Below, in pieces: positions 11,087 through 20,159 of a DNA stretch of 64,000 nucleotides (position 1 is its first letter; every line of letters starts with the position of its first letter). The notes under the pieces are model-generated. The model searched no databases and was not told where the DNA came from. It was given only the letters and a program-made list of their open reading frames with translations. The position numbers and the translations under genes are program-made. The stretch covers positions 3,720,001-3,784,000 of the forward strand of contig JAIOWQ010000002.1 in the NCBI GenBank assembly GCA_020975405.1, read 5' to 3'. This DNA is from Keithomyces neogunnii (taxonomy: Eukaryota > Ascomycota > Sordariomycetes > Hypocreales > Clavicipitaceae).

Positions 11087-12110
11087 TCAGCACGGCCCGC
11101 CTATGGGCCTGAAAGCCAACGCCATCTTTAGAAAGGGCCTAGACAGACGTTTCATGTCAGCCGGTGACCTGGACGAACGCGGACTTCCGTCGTCATCAGG
11201 GCTTCCTAGTGTATTTCTCCACGTACAGAATCGCAAAGCAGGACCAGTATCCTGGCCAAGACCAGCTCGTGGGCCGGTGGGACGCCGGAGCCAAGATCCC
11301 ATATAAGCTGGCGGAAACACAGGGATCGATACTGGATGGCAAGCAGCCGATGGCCGTGGCTCTGATGTTTGGTGGCCAGGAGCTGACAGGATATGAGCAG
11401 CGTCGCGTTGAGCGCGGCAATGTCGCATGCCGCCCGCTGGACCCAGTCCCTGGTCAGTGAGTTGTGCAGAGCGTGCTGTGCGTCGCTGACCGGGTGCGGC
11501 TGGGAGGGGGGGCGCCTGTCAAGCCCATGCTGGATGACTATATGGGAAGGTTTTATTAGTTGGTGGCATGCCAGGATGAGGGACGAACGCGGACGGCGGG
11601 ATTGCTCACAATAGTGGAAGAGAAGGCTCTCGCCATCCGAGAGGGCTCGCGAGAAACTACCGGAAATCTCTCGACGGCATAGCACCAGAGGGCCGACTCC
11701 TTGCTGAGCCACGACGGTCACGGCCCTGATGGGATTCTGGGCGGCGGGCCCGTGTGCCTCTTGGCCGGCGCCGACTTTGAGCGCCTGGGCCGCAGTCGTC
11801 TTGGCTCCTCTAGGGAGGCGCGGGCATTTTGCACGCTTAGCACGGGGGGCGCGGGCGACATGAGATCGGACATGGGCGCGCCATAGGGCGGCCTCGTCAG
11901 GGTGGGAGATGGGGACGAACCCGAGAGAGACTGGCTGTCCGCCCATCCGTCGTACGTTCGTGCCAGTGCCTCTGCGAGTAGAGACGAGGGCTTCGGGCTT
12001 CGGGCTTCGCGGCAGCGCAGGCACAAGTCGGGAGCAAGGGGATGGTGTGTCGCTGCGTTCCCGCCAGCGTCAGGCACTCGGATCGGGTGCTTGAATGGAC
12101 ATTCGACCTA
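11087..12110 (-). pseudogene. Degenerate fungal transcription factor (Zn2Cys6 / Fungal_trans_2 type)
   Basis: An open minus frame at 12024-11206 includes FSRALSDGESLLFHYCEQ, then RDWVQRAACDIAALNATLLISC and LAIQYRSLCFRQL. These resemble the C-terminal 'Fungal_trans_2' (DUF3468) half of Zn2Cys6 regulators. An upstream frame near 12030 reads LCLRCREARSPK, reminiscent of the start of a Zn2Cys6 knot, but the later cysteines are missing. The frame then ends at 11206 and the expected downstream helices appear only as out-of-frame pieces (AVLSIIRAHKDKG at about 11100). I read this as a dead or badly eroded regulator. A live multi-intron gene is possible but no intron set I tried restores a full protein. 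Confidence 0.4.
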
Positions 12111-12137
12111 GCGCTCCTGTACGAGATGTGGTGAGAC

Positions 12138-12400
12138 GTGGAGAGACGCGGTGATTCCAAGTTGGAGCTCCCTCTCTGCACGCAAAACCAGGATGGACCC
12201 ACCTGTTACAGTGGGGTCGCCAAAGTCACGATAATTAAGGCGTCATCCGGCGGTAACCTTCCGTTTACACCCTCCATCTTCCAACAACCACAATGCTACC
12301 AAAACGGAGCTAAAAACGCCTAGAGTCAACTATAGCCCCCATAAGAGGGCAGGGATTATATCCGCATTTAATTCCGGCATGACAGGACGAGAGGCCGCCG
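12138..12400. other. Short intergenic stretch, nothing recognised
   Basis: No long frame, repeat or RNA gene seen between the eroded regulator and the transposase scraps. Confidence 0.4.
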
Positions 12401-12790
12401 AGCAGGGAGTTGCGCTTGTATCTGCGTATAGCATCTGTCGCTGCCAATTGCAACCAAATAGCCAAATCTTCGCCACGCAGCGGCCGGCCGCCAGCACTCT
12501 CTATTCGCGATAAAAGGCATATTTCCCAATTCGTCCGTAATAGCCCTTTTATTAAGAATGAGAAAGTTTACAGCAAGCTAGCCTTGTATGTTCTATTAAT
12601 ACATTAACATAGCCTGGGATGCTTCCGACAAAATGGTCACACAATTTGATACGCCTAAGAAAGCAGGGCTGACGAAATTCCTTAATGATACCGGTCGCGA
12701 TTATACGAAGAGAGAACCATTTCGGCATTTCAATATTAGTAATCGTCAAGGGCACGCGATATTGAAAGAGACGGCGTGGGGGTTCCGCGA
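12400..12790 (+). pseudogene. N-terminal fragment of a Tc1/pogo-like transposase
   Basis: Two plus-strand pieces carry helix-turn-helix features: GRPPALSIRDKRHISQFVRN (about 12482-12540) and, from 12633, FDTPKKAGLTKFLNDTG followed by FRHFNISNRQGHAILKE. These resemble the DNA-binding N-termini of fungal Tc1/pogo transposases. No catalytic domain follows; the sequence passes into the short palindromic elements. It is a fragment only. Confidence 0.5.
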
Positions 12791-12813
12791 TGTGTGTGTC
12801 CCCTATCTCCCGA

Positions 12814-12895
12814 CTGACCCACTCCGCTCCGGAGTTGGGGTATGTCGTCGATAGCATTATCTCGAATAGGCAAGGCAGATTATCAGAGTGGGTCG
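12814..12895. repeat. Short inverted-repeat element, copy 1
   Basis: Starts CTGACCCACTC and ends GAGTGGGTC; contains an inner hairpin ACTCCG-CTC-CGGAGT. It closely matches 13006-13085 with a 192-bp offset. Confidence 0.6.
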
Positions 12896-13005
12896 ATCTC
12901 ATGCCGGTTCCGCTCGTTAGTAATAAGGAAGAGAGCCAAGCCCACGCTCTGTAATTGACCTGACCCCCGTGCGCATGAGGTCCTATCCCCTATTGTATTC
13001 CCCAA

Positions 13006-13085
13006 CTGACCCACTCCGCTCCGGAGTGGATGTCGGTCGATAGCATTATCTCAAATAGGCAAGGTGGATTATCAGAGTGGGTCAG
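13006..13085. repeat. Short inverted-repeat element, copy 2 (80 bp)
   Basis: Bounded by a perfect 11-bp inverted repeat CTGACCCACTC / GAGTGGGTCAG, with the same inner hairpin and the shared core GATAGCATTATCTC, AATAGGCAAGG and ATTATCAGAG. Both copies sit just upstream of an SDR gene. Confidence 0.65.
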
Positions 13086-13283
13086 CCTCGTGCTAGTTAG
13101 CCTAGCCGCTCGTTAGTAATTACTAATGAGGAAACCAGCTCTGTAATTAGATGCAAAAAAATTGACCTGGCCCGGTGCTGTGGTCCGCATGAAGTCCTGG
13201 CAACGTCTCGATGTGTCTCGGAGTTCCTTGTGGCGTATTTGGTATAGAGAAGCGTATAGTACCGTGGACAGAGTAGGTACTAG

Positions 13284-13290
13284 TATAAAT
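13284..13290 (+). promoter_or_regulatory. TATA box of the SDR gene
   Basis: TATAAAT lies about 110 bases before the ATG at 13400, followed by a C/G-rich leader. It fits a core promoter for the gene immediately downstream. Confidence 0.5.
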
Positions 13291-13399
13291 ACCCCCCGGG
13301 AGATGCAGGACTGCGGCCCAGTCTATCATAGCTCCAAGTTGGAACAACCGGCCCAGCAAAGCCTCCTCTGTTCATACACGCCTTCTAGCCACGGTCAAA

Positions 13400-14693
13400 A
13401 TGTCGGGAAAGCCCTGGAGCCCCGAAACGGACATGCCAAGCCTGAAGGGCAAGGTTGCCGTCGTCACAGGCGGGAGGTACGGCGTCCAAGAACAAAATCA
13501 TGATGGCGATGGTGACGAGGACGATTCCATCCCAAGTCATTGTCCTCCCGGGCGAATTCTTTACTGACGCAGGCCATGAATCGCAGTGCTTCTGGACTGG
13601 GACTCCATGTCGTCAAACACCTCGCCTCCAAGGGCGCCAAGGTGTACTTCACCACACGGTCCGAGACGACAGGCAGCAAGGCATTGGCAGAGCTGGCCCA
13701 GCTGCTCCCGAGCCTGGGGAAGAACCAGGTCCAGTGGATCCAGATGGACCTCATCGATGTGCACAGCATCGCCAGTGCCGTCCGACGTCTGAGGACAGAC
13801 GAGACACACATCGACATACTCGGTATGCACCATCCGAGCACTCGCCAGATATGACACCAGACGCTGACTTGGCCAAATTCACCTGGATAAGTGAACAATG
13901 CAGGAGGAACGAATCACGGTGCTTACAAGACCGTCCAGGCGGGATGGGAGATGAACATGGCGAGCAAGTAAGGAGCCCCCCCCCCCCCCCCCCCCGAGAA
14001 TAGTACCCGCGGCAGCCTTTGACACGGATGGGGCAATAACACCTGGACATTAGCTATATCGGGCACTTTATATTCACCAACGGTATTCTTCCAATGATAA
14101 AGGCCGCCGCCGCCCAGCCGGGATCTGATGTCCGCGTCGTCATGACCTCCTCCGATGCTGCTCGGCTCTTCGTACCGCCGGGATTCCCTCTCCGGTTCGA
14201 CAAGGTCGAGGCTCTGACGGGAAGCGACCTCGAATACCCCGCCAAATGGAACATGTTTATGCGATTCCTGTTCCGTGTCGACATGGTCCGCTACGCCATG
14301 GCAAAGCTAGCCGTCAGCCTCTGCACGCGGGAGCTGCAGAGACGCCTCGACGCCGAGGGTGTCCCCGTGACCTGTATATCGCTGAACCCTGGATCCGTCT
14401 TAAGCCGGGACGTCCTCGACGTATTTGTTGCACCGGTCCGTCCACTTGCGAAGAGCAGGATGCTCAACGTCGATCAGGGATCATACCACTTGCTGTGGGC
14501 GGCGACCGCCGAGGCTGCGCGGGAGGCGAATAGCGGCAGTGCGCGGGCGGGCTATTTCGAGCCCACCGGGCAACCCATCCTGCTGCATCCGGTCGTGGAT
14601 GACGCGGCTCAGGCCAGGTCTCTCTGGGAGATCACAGATGCACAGGTCAGAGGATACCTTGAGAAGCAAGGACTCGGGTCGTTGCTGGAATAG
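13400..14693 (+). CDS. Short-chain dehydrogenase/reductase, four exons
   Basis: Exons 13400-13476, 13587-13822, 13892-13967 and 14054-14693 join in frame to 342 aa. An NAD(P)(H) oxidoreductase of the classical to extended SDR type, probably cytosolic. Exon 1 to 2 rebuilds the cofactor loop TGGSASGLG (TGxxxGxG); exon 2 to 3 rebuilds LVNNAGG; exon 4 supplies the catalytic Ser (VVMTSSDAA, about 162) and Tyr210-x3-Lys214 (YAMAK), followed by SLNPGSV. The three introns have GT-AG ends; the third holds a 20-C homopolymer. The architecture is close to retinol-dehydrogenase/WW-domain-oxidoreductase-like fungal SDRs. Substrate is not predictable; no biosynthetic cluster is seen. Two palindromic elements lie in the upstream region. 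Confidence 0.92.
13976..13995 (+). repeat. C20 homopolymer in an SDR intron
   Basis: Twenty consecutive C bases lie within the third intron of the SDR gene, eight bases after its GTAAGG donor. Confidence 0.9.
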
Positions 14694-15304
14694 TGCTAGA
14701 GTCCCTCTGGCAGGCGAGAACAGTTATCGAAGCGTTGCAAGCCGCAAGAAAGGTGTACATGTCCAATATTAGATGTTATATAGCCGAGAACAGACATAAA
14801 AGGCATGATTCTAAATACCTACAGATCCTGACGTGAGACCAGTAGAATTGTGAGCGTGGCTCCAGAAGGCTGTTAAAACCATCAGCAAAGTCGAACCATC
14901 TGTCGGATATCCTGTTGGGCTCCTCAGACACTACACCAGGCATGATCCGTAGGTCGTGACCACGCATCCCGCGACAATGCATGACAGACAACATGAAGGA
15001 TGTGGCATCGGGCGCTCTCCGTCTGACAATAATATGATTTGTGTTGGACTAATACGTAGTAGCCGAAGTGCCCTTCTAACAGGACATCTATATAATTAAA
15101 GCTACTTTGAAATAATCTTCTATCTTAAGATACTTTAAGCCTAACTCCCTCTTCTAGCTTTAGTTATAACCTTAGGAAATATAGATACAATATCTTAAGA
15201 GCTCTATTTAGATAATCTAAAAGATTAGTATGACGTTTTGTTACGGACTAAGAGCTGGAGCGCCCAAGGCTCCAAGAGGCCAGAACAATGCCAGCCTGCT
15301 ATGC
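14694..15304. other. Intergenic, AT-rich, no feature recognised
   Basis: No coding frame or repeat I can name before the second MITE copy. Confidence 0.4.
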
Positions 15305-15756
15305 CTAGGGTTCCAGCAAATCTCAGGTCCAGGTGGGGCACTTTTATAGCCTAATTAGGTAGGCGGTTAATACTAAGAATATTCGGAGCAGGTGCTCTGC
15401 ATATGCTAGATATGCCTACTACCAGGTAGTATTACTGCTAGCACAGCACAGCGCGACTAGTATTACTGCTTATATTACTACTGGCATCGCTGCTGGTATC
15501 GCCGCTTGTATCGCTACTAGTATTGCTACTAGCATCACTGCCTATATTACTGCTAGTATTGCTAGTATTAGGCGGCGTATGCCCAGCATATGCTCAGTAT
15601 AAGTTACCTTTTAGCACTAGCCTTATAGGTCTCCTAACTTTTAGTCGCACTAATATACTATGTATTTTTATATACTAGCCATATATGTAGCATTTACTAC
15701 GTATCTGCTATTCTGCCATTTTAACCCTGCCTAGACCTGAGATTTGCTATGTGCCC
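15305..15756. repeat. MITE-like repeat copy B with internal minisatellite
   Basis: Ends form an imperfect inverted repeat: AGCAAATCTCAGGTC near 15315 against its complement ending near 15748, extending into AGG-GGG. It matches copy A (2601-4365 without its Tc1 insert). Bases about 15441-15570 are a run of roughly 12-bp units of the type TATYRCTRCTRG. No coding capacity. Confidence 0.8.
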
Positions 15757-16753
15757 TATGCCTAGCACAGAGGGTGCCTTCTTTGAAAGAAAGAGGGGCA
15801 CAACAAAAGGTGGGATAGGTCTCGTGACATGGCCAAGGTGATCAAAGGGATCGATCACTTAGGCTCGCAGGAGGGTCGAAAGAATCATAGGACGATCCGG
15901 CATGATAAATAAAGAGATTGGTAGTATATAAATAACAGCCATTACCAGATAGCCAAGTACTTCAGATCTCTAGTGATTAATTTAAGTATTCAACTAATCA
16001 TTGATTGGGGTAACTCCTGATGATCCAAGCTTACAGCTGTTTGATGCTTGTCAACGCAATTCACTTACAACCCGACTCAACTACCTTAAGCAACATAAAA
16101 CACTAGGTTCCTTCTTCACCTGCGAGAAAAAGCCGATTGTTACATTCTGATCACTCCTGTTCGGTAAGTTGCCCCCTGTACCTGGCTCGGGTGGTTGACA
16201 ACTTGCCAAAGAGAGCTTAGTTTCCGCCCCATTCGCCCGAAGAGACCTATAACTAACCAGAGTGGAAAAGAGTGTGGCGCAAATGCGCATCGGGGCGGTC
16301 CGTTTTTCGACCAACATGGTTAAGCACCTCGTTACCAATCAAGCGGAACAGTAGGCAAAACACATAACCAGGCTGACGCTTGAAAACAGGGTAGAACTTG
16401 AGGCCACGGAAGGAAAGAGGGCTACCAATGTTGGACCATGGGTTTTTAGATCAGGTCCGCCAGTATGGTGAGGGAAATGTAGATAATACGGGATAAATTC
16501 TATTAATAGAACATTGTTAGCGCCAAGCCTCTCCTCTTATAGTCGCCTAGCTGGTTCTATATACGCTTGCTTGGACCGCTCCACCATGCACATGAAAGGC
16601 GACAGGTTGCACTTTGTGCCAGGTAGTTGGCATCACAGGATAAGAAAAAGCCACGATTAATCACCCAGTCGATAATAGGGTCTGGGGTGGCCAGCTCGCC
16701 CGTAGAGTACGCTACATCTTGGTCTTAATGCTGTAGAAATGTGTGTAAACTCG
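15757..16753. other. Gene-free stretch
   Basis: Contains an 85-codon minus frame at 16081-16338 without a recognisable domain, and otherwise nothing I can identify. Confidence 0.4.
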
Positions 16754-17590
16754 CTACGCCTTGTTGGCGTCCTCTATTATAATCTTGACCAACTCTTCCT
16801 TGCAATCATTCAACCAAGGGCAGTGGCCGGATGGCAGGTGAACGGGGGTAGCCTTCCAGAGGTCAGCGACCAAGAGTTGGAGCTCCTTGGTAAAAACGGT
16901 ATCGTTGTCGCAGATGACCAAGGTCTTGGGGACATGGATATCGATGGGCGTGTTGATGATTGGGGTGGTGAAGGGCAGAACGCTCTGGTTTGTGAGGGCG
17001 GAAAAGGCTGCGTCGGCGACAGATTGCTCGACATCGTGATAGAATGCGTCCATGGCCTTGTCCGGGATCAAGGGCATTCTGGTGTCCTGAGTTCGCAAAG
17101 CAGTCAACTTGCCGTCCGGCCGCGCCGACTGGGTGGAGGCAGGAGGGCAGGTCACACTTACATTGTCCCCGTGGAACCAGCTAGTTATGAAGATGTTGTT
17201 CCCGGCTTCGAGCATCGAAATGTCCTTGGCACCTACCGGCGCCGGCGAGACGAAGATTGCAGATTTGAAGCCTCCAGTGAGGCCCTGGGCCGCCCGATCA
17301 GCCGTCGTATATCCAAGCATTGCTTCGGCGAGCACAACAGCCCCGTAGCTGTGTCCAACTCCGACGACTGTCCTTCCTTGATCGATGTACCGGAGAACTG
17401 AGTCGTGAACTCGTTTCATGTCGTGAACGTGCGACGCAGTATCTATGGAGTCGTCGTCGCCGCTGCTGGCGAGCGGCGGAGCGATGACAGTGAAGCCTTG
17501 GCTCTGTAGGGTCGTGATGAGGGTGCGGAAGTGGCGAGGCCGATGCCATGCGCCGTGCACGAGCAGAATGATGGGCTTTGCGTCGCTCAT
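16754..17590 (-). CDS. Alpha/beta hydrolase (AB_hydrolase_6, salicylate-esterase-like)
   Basis: Single exon, 278 aa from ATG 17590 (MSDAKPIILLVHGAW). The frame stays open upstream to 17704, but the first 38 residues lack family resemblance and the HGAW strand should lie close to the N-terminus, so the internal Met is preferred. The oxyanion region is VHGAW (11-15), the nucleophile elbow GHSYG has Ser81, and the catalytic His is in SGHCPWL near the C-terminus; the acid is probably in ICDNDTVF. Length is normal for this family of small cytosolic esterases/hydrolases. Fungal members hydrolyse small esters or amides, but the substrate here is not known. A TTTAAATA element lies about 135 bases upstream. 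It stands alone amid repeats. Confidence 0.87.
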   Translation of the reverse strand: MSDAKPIILLVHGAWHRPRHFRTLITTLQSQGFTVIAPPLASSGDDDSIDTASHVHDMKRVHDSVLRYIDQGRTVVGVGHSYGAVVLAEAMLGYTTADRAAQGLTGGFKSAIFVSPAPVGAKDISMLEAGNNIFITSWFHGDNVSVTCPPASTQSARPDGKLTALRTQDTRMPLIPDKAMDAFYHDVEQSVADAAFSALTNQSVLPFTTPIINTPIDIHVPKTLVICDNDTVFTKELQLLVADLWKATPVHLPSGHCPWLNDCKEELVKIIIEDANKA

Positions 17591-19031
17591 GGCAGCGAGA
17601 TATGAGAGGCGATGCGGTATTTGGTGATGAGTGACTTGCGGACTCAGGTAGATGTGGCCAACAAGCAGTGGTGTGAGTTGAATGAACCAACAATTACTGG
17701 GCAAGAGATGGGCAAGAGCAAGTATTTAAATTATCTACAAATAAGCGCCACGGGTAAATGCCTCTGTTGGTGCGTCGTGTTGGGAGCAAATGAAGCAACA
17801 CCGTCATGAGATCTATCTTATTGGCTCACCCACATTTATGTGACAGTCTAGAGCCCCCCATTATACGTCACTGAGCGTACTATGCACTAAGCTTACGCTC
17901 TGGTGGAGGCGAATTTGGAATTGTCCACCGGCCGCGCTATGCTCAAATAGTATGGAGGAATAGGTAGGTACAGTGATTACCATCATGATGACCTTTTTTA
18001 CCGCCTCTGAGGCAAGTGAGTGTACGAAAAGACTAGGACACTTGGGTAAGTGCTGCGTACCAGAATGGCTAGATTTAGCAGTATAACCAGCGTCAGTAGG
18101 TGGCCTGCTTAGTCAGCAGTGCTAGCTTGGGTCAGCTTAGGCCCTATATATAGTGTCACTAAAAAATTGGCGTGGCCACGCCACGTTTCTAGTGGTCGTT
18201 AGACCCTATACAACCAACCAGTGCGACATATAGAGAGCCTTTAGGTGGAAAAGGAACAACAATACGCAATCTGTCATAATCACATTCCATGCATTGTCCT
18301 TGCCTTTTTTTCATTTACGTCACGTAACAGAAGAGTATAATTAGGCATATTTATGCATGAATTCAATTAGGCTGTTTCTCAAATTTGGATACCGGCTTTG
18401 GGCTGCGGCCCGGTGATGGGACCTTGCTCTAATACGGTTGAAATGCAAGAAGCCCTCTCATGGAAAAGTTGTCACTTTTTGTGGCAGATTGCCGTGGTGT
18501 TTAATGTTTTTTTTTACCTTATTGGGCCTGATCTTGACTATATATTGTGTGGAGGAGACCGCGCACACCAGAAGAGGATGGGGCAGAGGAACAGGGAAGG
18601 GGAATCAGGTCTGCGGTTATCATACTAGCTTTCGTATAAAAGGTAGTAGGTGCGCTGTCTTCTTGTTTAATAATAAGGAACTTTTACCAAGGAGATTTAT
18701 AATACCTCCCATATGTATACGTTATGCATAGTTAAGGAGATAATAAAGGAGTTTTACGCATGTATAATGTTCATTTCTTTAATTATTAATTATAGCCTTG
18801 ATGTTTTTATTCCCCTGGGACGCATATAAGCGCCCATATTAGGTAGCATATTTAAGTTCCTTACTTGGGTTCAACTGTTCGGGGTTTTTTATTCTGGAAA
18901 AGGCATATACCAGTGGCGTATTGGGATCATGGGCTTTTACTTTCAATGGCGGTTGTGTAAACGGACTTTAAAGATTATGGCCTAGGCTTCATATAGCTAT
19001 TCTGTTTAGTTGCCTGAAGTTATATAAGGGA
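17591..19031. other. Gene-free stretch with a 38-bp hairpin
   Basis: No credible gene. Bases 18157-18194 form a near-perfect inverted repeat bounded by CACTA and TAGTG. The remainder is AT-rich with short frames only. Confidence 0.45.
18157..18194. repeat. 38-bp inverted repeat with 16-bp perfect palindrome
   Basis: Two 19-base arms match at 16 positions; the centre TGGCGTGGCCACGCCA (18168-18183) is a perfect palindrome. The outer ends read CACTA and TAGTG. Confidence 0.7.
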
Positions 19032-19271
19032 TGTTACGTGCCGGAATCCCTATAACTAGGTATGTAGAGATTGACGTACTGGAAGTTGAATCAAGTATGA
19101 TCAAGGTCGAATTTATCAGATGCGTAATAAAAGATAATGTGTAAGTACAGTTCAGTTAGGTGTAAGACTTTTATTAATTCCATCTATCTGGAGGTCAAGG
19201 TTGACTATTTATACGCTGTGTTGGTCACGTGTGTTGCCTCCAGTGTACTTGTCGCGGATTGTATCGTAACA
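19032..19271. repeat. Solo LTR, copy 2 (240 bp) with 5-bp target duplication
   Basis: Begins TGTTACG and ends CGTAACA. It is flanked on both sides by AGGGA (19027-19031 and 19272-19276), the duplication expected from LTR-retrotransposon integration. It is homologous to 9882-10106. No gag-pol lies nearby, so this is what remains after LTR-LTR recombination. Confidence 0.88.
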
Positions 19272-19404
19272 AGGGATATATATAATAGCCTTAATCCTAC
19301 TAACCATAATATAGATTATAAGACAAGAGAACGGCAGACTACTTAGTCTATTTTAGTAGAATAAGTAACTTAAAGCTTAATCCTTTCCCTACACCAAACT
19401 TCTC

Positions 19405-19640
19405 TAACTAATTGATCGATCTAGACCGAATACGATAAATCCATTTCTACTGAAAGAGACTACAAAGCCACAGATCTTGACTTTTAGGGGCATATAGTTG
19501 GTTAGCGTGGTAGGCCTAACAAACTACTTGATCAATTAAGACTAAACACGCGAAATCTATTTACACTAAAAGAGACTGCGAAACCACAGATTTTGACTTT
19601 TAGGGGCATATAATTGGTTAGCGTGTGTGTCTTGGCCTAA
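19405..19640. repeat. 116-bp tandem repeat, two copies
   Basis: Offset of 116 bases is exact for the landmark GACTTTTAGGGGCATATA (19479 and 19595), with AGAGACT, AARCCACAGAT and TTGGTTAGCGTG also repeated. The same motif occurs in reverse complement at 6688-6745, so this is a dispersed family. Confidence 0.75.
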
Positions 19641-20159
19641 TAAAACACGTATACTTTACTGCCGCCTTGGCTGCGTCAAGGGACACGCCTCGTCCCAAGT
19701 CAACATGGCACAAAGGCGGCATGTGTGACGACTTGGATTAGTCCAATGGATAACCAGGTCAAGGGTTTATATTGGCAGATATACTAGGGCAGTTACTTAT
19801 CTAAGCGGTAAATATCATGCTAGTGATAGACTATAAACTATAATTAGTTAATTATAGTAAATAAAACGTTAGGAACCAACTAGGAATCATAGCACCATCT
19901 ATAGGCAAGTAGAAATTTAGGGACCCCCTATATACTATAGTGATTACTTGATCCCATGGTGAGCACGTCGGGCGCTCACGCTCTTGTTATAGCGAGCACG
20001 CCTCTGCTCACTAACAATGACTCAGAGGTATTATTACTGGTGCGTCGTTCCGAGTTCTAACCATTGTTCCGTCTGCTGCCACACTGCCGCGGGGTGGCTC
20101 ATACAGCCGGCCCGATATGCAGCCTACGAGCTGGGATCGCAACAGCATGTGCGCCGAAA
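19641..20159. other. Intergenic, nothing recognised
   Basis: AT-rich sequence between the tandem repeat and the 3' end of the chitinase gene; no frame or RNA gene seen. Confidence 0.4.

Noticed and set aside
16081..16338. 85-codon minus frame
   Set aside because: No signal, domain or neighbours; lies in repeat-rich sequence.
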